Assembly: GCA_902772625.1 (NCBI GenBank)
Contig: CACYBP010000243.1
Location: 1-6,932 of the forward strand
Origin: Oscillospiraceae bacterium
GTDB taxonomy: Bacteria; Bacillota; Clostridia; Oscillospirales; QAMX01
Length of the DNA stretch: 6,932 nucleotides
Direction of reading: 5' to 3'
Under the pieces are notes generated by a model, which saw only the letters and a program-made list of their open reading frames with translations, was not told where the DNA came from and ran no database searches. Numbering within the stretch: position 1 is the stretch's first letter; every line of letters starts with the position of its first letter. Of the stretch, positions 1 to 6,778 are shown piece by piece. Position numbers and translations under genes: made by a program.

Positions 1-2061
1 CATTTCGGCGATGAATACGGGGGCATCCGGCTTCGCTACACGGTGGAGGAAGAACCGGTGGGAAGCGCCGGCGGCATGCGCGCCTTCCGGAAGGCGCTTG
101 CGGACGACGATTTCTTCGTGATCTCCGGCGACGCGGTCTTCGATCTGGATCTCCGCCGCGCGTGGCTTTTTCACAAAGAAAAGAAGGCCAAGGCGACCCT
201 GATCCTGTCCCGCGCCAAGGATCCGACGGGATTCGGGGCCGTTCTGACCGACGAAGAAGGCGTGATCGCGGGATTCCGCGAAAAGCCGGCGTGGGAAGGC
301 GTGTCCACGGGAAGGGTGAATACGGGGTTATACGTGCTTTCGCCCGCGGTTTTTGATAAGATCCCGGAGGGGCGGGAATTCGATTTTTCCGGGGACCTCT
401 TCCCTTTGCTCCTTGCGGAAAGGTCGCTTTACGGGATCGAGCTTCCGGGATACTGGCGCGACATGGGCTCTCCCGAGGGATACCTGGAAGTTGTGCGGGA
501 CGGACTCGGAGGCGTATGGGCGCCTTCGATCCCGCTTTCGGGACGCGACGCGCCGAAAAACGTTTTCTATCGGCCGCCCTGCTATCTTTCCCCCGGCGCG
601 CGTGTGGGAGAGGGGGCGGTGATCGGCCCCTTTGCATCGATCGAAGCGGGCGCGGAGATCGGAAGGGGTTCTTCGGTATCGTATTCAGCGGTTCTGGGAA
701 AGACCGGCGAGGATTCGATGATCACCGGCGCCATTCTGGACAGACGAAGCCGCGTGGGAAAAGCAAGCACGGTCATGCCTCTTTCGGTGCTCGGCGAAGG
801 CGCCGTCGTCGGTAAGGGATGCAGGATCGGACGGGGCGTGCACGTTCTTTGCGACGCCGTGGTGGAGGACGGGACGCGCGCGGAGTCCGAACGGGAGCTG
901 GGAGGACTGACTTTCGCGCATCATTTCGTCCGTTCCGCGGGACGAGCGCTTCTGACCGCGCTTTCCGACGTAAGGCTCCTGGCTTCCGGGATCGTAAGAA
1001 AATTCGGGAAAAGGATCGCCCTGAGCGGCGACGGAGAAAGCCCCTGCGCCGTATCCTTCACCGACGCCTTTCAGGCGGAAGCCGCGGCGCTCGGAGCGGA
1101 GGTCTTCCGGCTCGACGCGCCGACGCCTGCCGTGGCGGCGTATATGACCAAAACGATGGCTGCCTCTGCGGGAGTATGGTTTTCCCCGCAGACGGGAGGC
1201 GGAGCGGAAGCAATTCTTTACGGTCCCGACGGCGTAAAACTATCCGGAAAGGATTCGGCCTTTCCCCTCCGGCGTATGGATCCCGGCACGGGAGGCCTTT
1301 CGGGACGCGTCCGGCGCGTGACGGGAACCGCAGCGCTTTACGCCGCGGAAGGCCGAAAACAGGCGATCTGGGGAGAATTCCACGTGTTGTGCAAAGATTC
1401 CGTGCTTTCTGAATTCCTGCGAAACGCCGGGGTGAAGATCACAGAGAAAGCCGAGGGCTTTCCGACGTTCGAGCCGACAGCGGACGGGCATGGGCTGAAG
1501 CTTGTCAGTGAAAAGGGATATGCCTTTACACCCGACGAAGCCTCTCTCCTGACTCTTGCAGCTCTCTTTTCTCTGGGCAAAAACAGGCTTGCCGTGACGG
1601 CGGAGGCGCCGTCGGCTGCCGAATCGGTGGCGGCCGACCGGGGAAAGACACTCCTTCGTGTCGGAAGAGATCCGGAGGCGGGAAAGCTTTACGCAGAGGA
1701 ACCCGCCCTGCATCAGGGCGCCTTCGCCGCCCTGGCCCTGATCAAGGCTCTTCTGATTGAAGACAAGACTCTTGCCGCTTTTTCGGCCTCGATCCCCTCG
1801 AGCGTCAGCGTTTTGAGGGATTACAGGACTTCCTCCGACCGGGTCGGGCTTATGGACCGGTTTGCCGACAGTATGGACGGCGTACGCTCAGACCGCAGCG
1901 ACGGGATCCGCCTTTTTCTGGATGGCGCGTATCTTTCCCTGCGCCTCTCTCCGTACGACCGGCTTCTGACGCTGAAGGCCGAATCGCATAGCGAAGAGAC
2001 CGCCGCGGAGCTGTGTGATTTCTATTTTGAGAAGCTGAAAGCGCTGGAAAAGGAAGAATAA
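1..2061 (+). CDS. Sugar-1-phosphate nucleotidyltransferase / hexapeptide beta-helix / degenerate phosphohexomutase fusion, 5'-partial
   Basis: The reading frame is open from base 1, so the true start and the N-terminal GxGTRL-type nucleotide loop are outside the window. Three domains are visible. (1) A nucleotidyltransferase core to about nt 500 has GSAGGM (nt 61-78), a metal-binding SGD (nt 124-132), FREKP, an NTG turn (nt 319-327) and WRDMGSPEGYL (from nt 454), as in mannose- or glucose-1-phosphate nucleotidyltransferases. (2) Hexapeptide repeats of the left-handed beta-helix type run over about nt 580-890 (GARVGEGAVIGP, GAEIGRGSSV, GAVVGKGCRIGRGV). (3) A C-terminal phosphohexomutase-like region covers nt 930-2050. 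The same order occurs in the ManC/phosphomannomutase fusions known from Firmicutes and cyanobacteria. The mutase domain has lost its key motifs: the TASHNP loop reads SPQTGG (nt 1183-1200) and the DGDADR metal loop reads ADGHGL. The protein therefore probably makes an NDP-sugar, likely GDP-mannose, without mutase activity. The fold is clear; the sugar and nucleotide are not. No terminator is visible after the stop. Confidence 0.5.
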   Translation, partial: HFGDEYGGIRLRYTVEEEPVGSAGGMRAFRKALADDDFFVISGDAVFDLDLRRAWLFHKEKKAKATLILSRAKDPTGFGAVLTDEEGVIAGFREKPAWEGVSTGRVNTGLYVLSPAVFDKIPEGREFDFSGDLFPLLLAERSLYGIELPGYWRDMGSPEGYLEVVRDGLGGVWAPSIPLSGRDAPKNVFYRPPCYLSPGARVGEGAVIGPFASIEAGAEIGRGSSVSYSAVLGKTGEDSMITGAILDRRSRVGKASTVMPLSVLGEGAVVGKGCRIGRGVHVLCDAVVEDGTRAESERELGGLTFAHHFVRSAGRALLTALSDVRLLASGIVRKFGKRIALSGDGESPCAVSFTDAFQAEAAALGAEVFRLDAPTPAVAAYMTKTMAASAGVWFSPQTGGGAEAILYGPDGVKLSGKDSAFPLRRMDPGTGGLSGRVRRVTGTAALYAAEGRKQAIWGEFHVLCKDSVLSEFLRNAGVKITEKAEGFPTFEPTADGHGLKLVSEKGYAFTPDEASLLTLAALFSLGKNRLAVTAEAPSAAESVAADRGKTLLRVGRDPEAGKLYAEEPALHQGAFAALALIKALLIEDKTLAAFSASIPSSVSVLRDYRTSSDRVGLMDRFADSMDGVRSDRSDGIRLFLDGAYLSLRLSPYDRLLTLKAESHSEETAAELCDFYFEKLKALEKEE

Positions 2062-2082
2062 GCAGTGCCGAAAGCGCGTCTC

Positions 2083-2111
2083 TTTACTTTTCCGGCAAAA
2101 CGTGTTATAAT
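2083..2111 (+). promoter_or_regulatory. Sigma-A-type promoter for rnj
   Basis: A perfect TATAAT (2106-2111) is preceded by an extended -10 TG (2103-2104) and, across a 17-bp spacer, by TTTACT (2083-2088), which matches TTGACA at four of six positions. It starts 22 bp after the upstream stop codon. Transcription would begin near 2118, giving rnj a leader of about 220 nt. No operator is evident. Confidence 0.8.
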
Positions 2112-2117
2112 ATATTT

Positions 2118-2338
2118 GTTGCGGCGCGTTTCCGCTCTTTCTCCGGGGTATCATGATTCGACCGGATTCCCGGGATCGATGCCGTATACTGAAAAGGAAT
2201 TCAGCCGTTTCCTGCGGGAAGCGGTACATAGATAAACAAGTGAAAAGACCCTCTGAAACGACTTTGGGCAAGCGACGCCCTGAGAAAACCGTCGTTTTCT
2301 TTTCGTGCGGTCTTTTCGGTCTTGGAACAGGAGAAAAC
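2118..2338 (+). promoter_or_regulatory. Long structured 5' leader of rnj, candidate cis-regulatory RNA
   Basis: The stretch between the predicted transcription start and the rnj start codon carries several stems that can be read by eye. They are: GGTATC (2147-2152) with GATGCC (2178-2183), extended by GATTC with GGATC; CTGAA (2189-2193) with TTCAG (2200-2204); directly abutting it, an 8-bp stem 2205-2212/2217-2224 closed by a UGCG loop of the stable UNCG family; and a large nested hairpin 2242-2317 ending 11 nt before the Shine-Dalgarno. I recognise no known riboswitch class. Autoregulation by the ribonuclease, as known for RNase E in E. coli, is one plausible role, but that is inference. There is no convincing U-tract terminator. 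Confidence 0.5.
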
Positions 2339-4000
2339 ATGACAAAACATCTGAAAATCATTCCTCTCGGCGGTCTCAACGAGATCGGCAAGAATATGAC
2401 CGCCTACGAATACGGCGGCGACATCATCGTGGTGGACGCCGGCGTGGCCTTTCCCGACGACGAAATGTTCGGAGTGGATCTGGTGATCCCGGATACGACC
2501 TATCTGGTCAAGAATAAAAACAAGGTCAAAGCCTTCTTCATCACCCACGGACACGAGGACCATATCGGCGCTCTCCCCTACGTGATGCGCGATTTCGATT
2601 GCCCGGTCTACTGCACGCGCCTGACGGCGGGGATCCTGGAGATTCGTCTGATCGAACACAAGATGCTCGACCGGGTGAACCTCTGCCGGATCGACGCAGG
2701 CGACGTGATCGACGTGGGCGTCTTCTCGGTGGAGGCCATCCACGTAAACCACAGCATCGCCGATTCGGTGGCCTTTGCCATCCGGTGTCCGGCAGGGCTT
2801 GTGGTGCAGACAGGCGACTTCAAGATCGACACCACGCCGATTCAGGGCGAGATCACCGATCTGACCCGGTTCGGCGAGCTTGGACGCGAAGGGATCGATC
2901 TCCTCCTGGCCGATTCCACCAACGTGGAACGCGAAGGCTTCGCCATGTCGGAACGCATGGTGGGAAAAACCCTGGAGGAGCTTTTCGCGGGATGCGACAA
3001 ACGCATCATCGTTTCCACCTTCGCTTCCAACGTCCACAGGATCCAGCAGATCATCAACGCCGCCTGGCAGAACGGGCGCAAGGTGGCGGTCACCGGCCGG
3101 AGCATGGAGAATATTCTCAACGTGGCCTCGGGACTCGGGTATATCTCCATCCCCTACGACACGCTGATCGATCTATCCAAGATCAGGCAGTATCCGCCGA
3201 ACAAGCTCTGCGTGATTTCCACCGGAAGCCAGGGCGAACCCATGTCCGCCCTCTACCGCATGGCCTTTTCAGGGCACCGGCAGATCACCATCACCGAGGG
3301 AGATCTGGTGATCCTATCCTCCTCCGCCATCCCCGGAAACGAAAAATCCATCTACCGTCTGATCAACGAGCTCTTCCGCAAAGGCGCCGAGGTGATCTAT
3401 GAAAAGCTGGACGCGGTACACGTGTCGGGGCATGCCTGCAAGGAAGAGCTGAAGATGATGCTGGCCCTGACCAGACCCAAAAACTTCATGCCGGTGCATG
3501 GGGAGTTCCGGCACCTGAAGGCTCACGCCGAGCTTGCGGTCGAATGCGGCGTGGAACCCGATCACGTTTTCATCAGCGAAATCGGCCGGGTGCTGGAGCT
3601 GTATCCCGGCGGCAAATGCAAGCTGAGCGGCGCCGTGCCCTCCGGAAAGCTTCTGGTGGACGGCTTCGGCGTGGGCGACGTGGGCACAGTGGTGCTCCGG
3701 GACAGAAAGCTTCTGTCTCAGGACGGCCTGATCACGGTGGTGGTCACCATCAACGGCTCGGACGGTTCTCTTCTGGCGGGACCCGACGTGGTGTCGCGCG
3801 GATTCGTTTACATGAAGGAATCCGAAGAGATCATGGACGAGATCAAGGACACGGTCTACGAAGCCCTGGGCGACTGCCAGAGACAGCACGTTTCCGACGC
3901 CGCCACCATCAGAAGCACCATCAGCGACGACGTGAAGGAGCTTCTTTATCACAAGACCAAGCGTAGCCCCATCGTGCTGCCGGTGGTGCAGATCATCTGA
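2339..4000 (+). CDS. rnj: Ribonuclease J (metallo-beta-lactamase/beta-CASP)
   Basis: This 553-residue protein matches the usual length of RNase J1 (about 555). RNase J is a cytoplasmic 5'-to-3' exonuclease and endonuclease for mRNA decay and rRNA maturation. The metallo-beta-lactamase signature is THGHEDHIGALP with His70, His72, Asp74 and His75. The next ligands follow in NHSIADS (His138) and TGDFKID (Asp160). The beta-CASP part shows STFASNVHRIQQI, TGSQGEP, HVSGHA (His365) and MPVHGEFRHL (His387), which match the catalytic and metal residues known from Bacillus RNase J1. The C-terminal domain is present to the end, so the enzyme should be active. I start it at ATG 2339 because AGGAGA (2329-2334) lies 4 nt upstream and the family N terminus (KIIPLGGLNEIGKN) begins there. 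An in-frame ATG at 2153 would add 62 unusual residues and is rejected. It appears monocistronic, with its own promoter and terminator; no rpoY-like gene precedes it. Confidence 0.96.
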   Translation: MTKHLKIIPLGGLNEIGKNMTAYEYGGDIIVVDAGVAFPDDEMFGVDLVIPDTTYLVKNKNKVKAFFITHGHEDHIGALPYVMRDFDCPVYCTRLTAGILEIRLIEHKMLDRVNLCRIDAGDVIDVGVFSVEAIHVNHSIADSVAFAIRCPAGLVVQTGDFKIDTTPIQGEITDLTRFGELGREGIDLLLADSTNVEREGFAMSERMVGKTLEELFAGCDKRIIVSTFASNVHRIQQIINAAWQNGRKVAVTGRSMENILNVASGLGYISIPYDTLIDLSKIRQYPPNKLCVISTGSQGEPMSALYRMAFSGHRQITITEGDLVILSSSAIPGNEKSIYRLINELFRKGAEVIYEKLDAVHVSGHACKEELKMMLALTRPKNFMPVHGEFRHLKAHAELAVECGVEPDHVFISEIGRVLELYPGGKCKLSGAVPSGKLLVDGFGVGDVGTVVLRDRKLLSQDGLITVVVTINGSDGSLLAGPDVVSRGFVYMKESEEIMDEIKDTVYEALGDCQRQHVSDAATIRSTISDDVKELLYHKTKRSPIVLPVVQII

Positions 4001-4004
4001 ATGG

Positions 4005-4043
4005 AAAAGAGGGACGGGGCACAAGAACCTCCGTCCCTCTTTT
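4005..4043 (+). terminator. Intrinsic terminator of rnj
   Basis: AAAAGAGGGACGG (4005-4017) pairs perfectly with CCGTCCCTCTTTT (4031-4043). A G-U and a G-C pair extend the stem to 15 bp with a 9-nt loop (4020-4028). It begins 4 nt after the rnj stop. The T-run is short and inside the stem, but the flanking A and T runs make it usable in both directions. Confidence 0.88.
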
Positions 4044-4055
4044 GTCCCTCTGCGC

Positions 4056-4084
4056 TTGACTTCCTTTCCCGGGCATGTTATAAT
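4056..4084 (+). promoter_or_regulatory. Near-consensus sigma-A-type promoter of the enolase-superfamily gene
   Basis: TTGACT (4056-4061) is separated by 17 bp from a perfect TATAAT (4079-4084), with an extended -10 TG at 4076-4077. It lies 13 bp after the rnj terminator, so the next gene is its own transcription unit. The predicted start near 4091 gives a leader of about 100 nt. The core promoter is strong enough to imply that any control comes from a repressor or from the leader. Confidence 0.88.
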
Positions 4085-4143
4085 GCCGATGGAGCAGCAG
4101 ACTCCCCAAAGAGACCGCGCCCGGAATACACCTGTAATCAAGC

Positions 4144-4168
4144 CGGATCGCATGTCAAGAGTGATCCG
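4144..4168. promoter_or_regulatory. Inverted repeat in the leader, candidate operator or RNA hairpin
   Basis: CGGATCGC (4144-4151) and GTGATCCG (4161-4168) form an inverted repeat with a 9-nt centre. Six pairs are perfect, followed by G-U and C-G in RNA. It lies about 55-80 nt downstream of the predicted transcription start and 10 nt before the Shine-Dalgarno. No U-run follows, so it is not a terminator. It could be a repressor site or a leader hairpin; the sequence alone cannot decide. Confidence 0.45.
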
Positions 4169-4192
4169 AGTCAAATAAGAAGGAGAAAAGCC

Positions 4193-5446
4193 ATGAAAAT
4201 CACAGATCTGAAGGCGGCCCTGATCGGCAACAACGTGACAATCCGCATCGTGACCGACAAGGGGATCGACGGCTATGCCCAGGTGGAGGAATACAAGCCT
4301 TTCGTGCTTCCTCTGGTGGATTACTATAAGCCGATGATCCTCGGCGCCGACCCCACCGACGTGGAGGCTGTCATGCGCAGGATCCGCCGCGACGGCGCTT
4401 TCAAACCTTGGGGCAAGCTGGTCAGCACCATCGAGATGGCGCTCTGGGACATCGCCGGCAAGGAAGCGGGCGTCCCGGTCTACAAGCTTCTCGGCGGCAA
4501 GGTACGCGACCGCGTGCGGGTCTACTGCACTCTGTACGGCAACGACAAGCTCCCCTACCCCGGCGCCTTCGAGCCTGAAAAGCGCGCAGAGAACATCCTG
4601 GCGATCCACGAAATGGCGGGCTTCTCCATTGTCAAAAGCGCCCTCGGCTTCCACAATCCCGCCTTCTGCAGGCTTGCCGAGGAGGAAGGCTTCGCCTATA
4701 ATTCTTATCCCGTCACGCCGGAACCGCCAAAATCAAAGCCCAACGCGCCGGCTCAGTTCCACTTTGAAAACGCCAACGGCAGTCTTCTGACCGACAGAGG
4801 ACTCAATTTCCTCACGGAATACGTGGCCAAGGTGAAGGAGATCGTTAAGGACAAGGTCGGCATCGCCTTCGACTGCGGCCCGGGCTTTATGCCCTCAGAC
4901 GCCCTGAAATTCGCGCGGTCGGTGGAGCCCTACAACGTGATGTGGCTGGAGGATCTGATCACCGGCGACTATACTCCCTATCAGCTTGCCCAGTGCTATC
5001 GCGATCTGACAAACAACACCACCACGAATATCCACACCGGCGAGCAGGTCTATCTGCGTCAGAATTATAAAGAGATCATCGAGACCCAGGCGGTCAACGT
5101 CCTCGGTCCCGACCCTGCCGACGTGGGCGGGATCGCGGAGCTGAAATGGATCGCGGAATACGCGAACCTTCACGGCATCCTCATCGCGCCGCACGGCGTG
5201 TTCAACGGCGTGTTCGGCATGGCGGCCCACGTGCATCTGGCCGCGACCCTGCCGCAGAACTACATCGCCTTCGAGTTCCCGGAGGCGCATCCTGCCTGGT
5301 GGTACGATATCGTGGAGGGGATCCCCGATGGCTTCCTTAAGGACGGGCACGTCAAGGTGTGGGACAAGCCGGGTCTCGGCGTGGAATTCAATATCCCGAA
5401 GGCCGAAAAGTATCTCCGCCCCGAAGACAGGGATTTCTTCCTTTGA
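4193..5446 (+). CDS. Enolase-superfamily (mandelate racemase/muconate lactonizing enzyme type) sugar-acid dehydratase-like protein
   Basis: The protein has 417 residues. An N-terminal capping domain runs to about residue 120 (STIEMALWDIAGK, KLLGGKVRDRV) and is followed by a TIM barrel. Metal ligands by position are Asp227 (FDCGPGF), Glu253 (WLEDL) and Glu284 (HTGEQ). Asp307 (GPDPADVGG) and His334 (APHGVF) are 27 residues apart, as in the mandelate racemase Asp-His dyad. KPGLGVEF near the end is usual for acid-sugar dehydratases. Members use Mg2+ to abstract the proton alpha to a carboxylate, most often dehydrating hexonates or uronate-derived acids. Two features are odd: the usual KxK/KxD motif reads KSA (Lys148, Ala150), and about 45 extra residues, rich in Pro and Asn, lie between it and Asp227. 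The length and WLED and TTT..GE motifs recall mannonate dehydratase (ManD/RspA), but Gly229 replaces that family's Asp-x-His. Start chosen: ATG 4193 with AAGGAG (4180-4185) 7 nt upstream; the in-frame ATG 4001 lies before the promoter. The substrate is not assignable. Confidence 0.88.
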   Translation: MKITDLKAALIGNNVTIRIVTDKGIDGYAQVEEYKPFVLPLVDYYKPMILGADPTDVEAVMRRIRRDGAFKPWGKLVSTIEMALWDIAGKEAGVPVYKLLGGKVRDRVRVYCTLYGNDKLPYPGAFEPEKRAENILAIHEMAGFSIVKSALGFHNPAFCRLAEEEGFAYNSYPVTPEPPKSKPNAPAQFHFENANGSLLTDRGLNFLTEYVAKVKEIVKDKVGIAFDCGPGFMPSDALKFARSVEPYNVMWLEDLITGDYTPYQLAQCYRDLTNNTTTNIHTGEQVYLRQNYKEIIETQAVNVLGPDPADVGGIAELKWIAEYANLHGILIAPHGVFNGVFGMAAHVHLAATLPQNYIAFEFPEAHPAWWYDIVEGIPDGFLKDGHVKVWDKPGLGVEFNIPKAEKYLRPEDRDFFL

Positions 5447-5463
5447 TCGGCTTCATCAACGCG

Positions 5464-5496
5464 AAAGAGCCGGGATCCGACCGATCCCGGCTCTTT
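5464..5496. terminator. Bidirectional terminator between convergent genes
   Basis: AAAGAGCCGGGATC (5464-5477) and GATCCCGGCTCTTT (5483-5496) form a perfect 14-bp stem with a 5-nt loop. It sits between the stops of the plus-strand dehydratase-like gene and the minus-strand transporter gene. The T-run is short on both strands (TTT), so it may work in both directions, though neither tract is ideal. Confidence 0.85.
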
Positions 5497-5508
5497 ATAT
5501 TGCTTGCG

Positions 5509-6771
5509 TTACGCCTCTTCTGAGATGAATTTCTTCCACTTACGCGCGGCGAGGAGGAGCGTCAGGATGCCGATCCCGTCGATCAGGACCCATGTCAGCA
5601 TCAGGGTCTTCCAGTCAAATTGCTCCACGATCAGCGCAAATCCGTAGGTGGACGCCGCGCTTCCCACGTAGGTGAACATATTCAGGATCCCCGAAACGGT
5701 GGATATCCTGCCGAACCGGCCGAATCTTCCCGGCACCTCGCAGATCAGCATCAGGTTCACCCCGTGGATCGCCGACACCGCGATCCCGGCCAGAACCACC
5801 GTCAGGATCACGTTGACCTCGCCGAAGAACCACAGGAGGAGCGACGCGGTGAAGGAGATCCCAAACAGGAGCAGCGCGCAGTTTACCTCGTTTCTGAAGA
5901 AGCGATGGTTGATCGCCTCGCTGATCTTCAGCGAGATCACGGTCAGGATCGGCAGAAGCACCGTGATCAGAATCGAATCGGCGTTTTCGATGGAAAACAC
6001 CTCCGCCAGCATCCGCGGCGTCCAGGTGGTGACCCCATCGCGGATTGTCCCCTGCGCGAGGATCGCGTCCATGATGGGAAAGATCCCCGTCATGGCAAAG
6101 ACCCGTGTGAGAGGAAGAGAGGCGTTCTCAGAAGAAACGGCGGCTGCCGCGGGGGGCTTACCGGAGGCTTCTTCCCTCTTTTTCAGCCCTTTCCAGATCT
6201 GATGCTTCGGTACGTAAAGGATCCAGAAGGCCGCAACGGCCGCCCCGAATCCGCCGTCCACAAAGAACAGGAGCCGCCATCCGGAGATCCGGATGCAGAG
6301 CGGCGCGAGAAGATATACGCCGATGGTGGCCGCCGCACAGGCAAGAGAGATGTTGACCACAGCCTTGCGGTATTCATCGGGTTCGAAATTTTCAGCCATC
6401 AGCCGCACCAGAGGCGGCCAGAGCATCGCCTGGGCAAAGCCGTTGATCGCCCAGAGCACGATCATCACGGCGACGCCGGGAGCAAAGGGCATCAGAACGT
6501 TGATCAGAGCGGTCAGGGAAAGGCCGAAGAAGATCAGCTTGTAGGGCTTTATCTTGTCTCCGAGGACGCCGCTGACGATCTGCCCGAGGCCGTAGGCGAT
6601 GAAAAGGGCCGTGCTGACAAGCCCCGCTTCAGACTTGGCGATGTTTTCGGAGGAAAGGATCTCGCTGAGGGCGGCGCTGTAATCGTAGCGCATGAGATAA
6701 CTCGAAAAATACGCCAGCGCGCACAGCAGGAACAGCCGGTTGGCCTTGGGGTCGCGTCCGATGCGGAACAT
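5509..6771 (-). CDS. Major facilitator superfamily transporter, OPA (organophosphate:phosphate antiporter)-like
   Basis: This 420-residue membrane protein has about 12 hydrophobic segments in two halves, separated by a hydrophilic, Ala/Pro/Lys-rich loop at about residues 188-220. By eye it follows the GlpT/UhpT pattern. YLMRYDYSAAL (Arg28) matches the GlpT Arg45 region, GFAQAMLWPP (residues 111-120) the QGMGWPP segment, and TIRDGVTTWTP (Arg244) the Arg269 region. The C-terminal half keeps the EVPGRFGR...GYVG-like stretch in variant form. Conservation of both substrate-phosphate arginines suggests an organophosphate, yet no His is present near residues 140-151, where GlpT has His165, so the substrate may differ. 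A sugar-acid symporter of the related ACS family is the alternative. The ATG at 6771 is 7 nt after the stop of the upstream gene; the nearest GAGG lies 12 nt before it, inside that gene's end, which suggests translational coupling. Confidence 0.85.
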   Translation of the reverse strand: MFRIGRDPKANRLFLLCALAYFSSYLMRYDYSAALSEILSSENIAKSEAGLVSTALFIAYGLGQIVSGVLGDKIKPYKLIFFGLSLTALINVLMPFAPGVAVMIVLWAINGFAQAMLWPPLVRLMAENFEPDEYRKAVVNISLACAAATIGVYLLAPLCIRISGWRLLFFVDGGFGAAVAAFWILYVPKHQIWKGLKKREEASGKPPAAAAVSSENASLPLTRVFAMTGIFPIMDAILAQGTIRDGVTTWTPRMLAEVFSIENADSILITVLLPILTVISLKISEAINHRFFRNEVNCALLLFGISFTASLLLWFFGEVNVILTVVLAGIAVSAIHGVNLMLICEVPGRFGRFGRISTVSGILNMFTYVGSAASTYGFALIVEQFDWKTLMLTWVLIDGIGILTLLLAARKWKKFISEEA

Positions 6772-6778
6772 ATCTCGC

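Noticed and set aside
2284..2303. Hairpin followed by TTTT in the rnj leader, considered as an attenuator terminator.
   Set aside because: The stem is only 6 bp and mostly A-T, and the T-run is short and broken by C. It is better explained as one arm of the alternative leader structures.
2153..2338. In-frame upstream ATG that would extend RNase J by 62 residues.
   Set aside because: The extension has no resemblance to RNase J and falls in the hairpin-rich leader. ATG 2339 has a proper Shine-Dalgarno and matches the family N terminus.
2201..3037. Minus-strand open frame of 278 codons opposite the start of rnj.
   Set aside because: It is a mirror of the RNase J coding sequence with His/Asp-rich shadow composition. 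It has no ribosome binding site or family motif that I can see.
4001..4192. In-frame ATG right after the rnj stop that would extend the enolase-superfamily protein by 64 residues.
   Set aside because: This stretch contains the rnj terminator and the gene's own promoter, so transcripts from that promoter would not include it. ATG 4193 has an ideal ribosome binding site.
3314..4654. Long minus-strand open frame (446 codons) crossing rnj and the next gene.
   Set aside because: It is antisense to two well-supported genes, crosses a terminator and a promoter, has His/Val/Asp-rich shadow composition and no recognisable domain. Long antisense frames are expected in GC-rich coding DNA.
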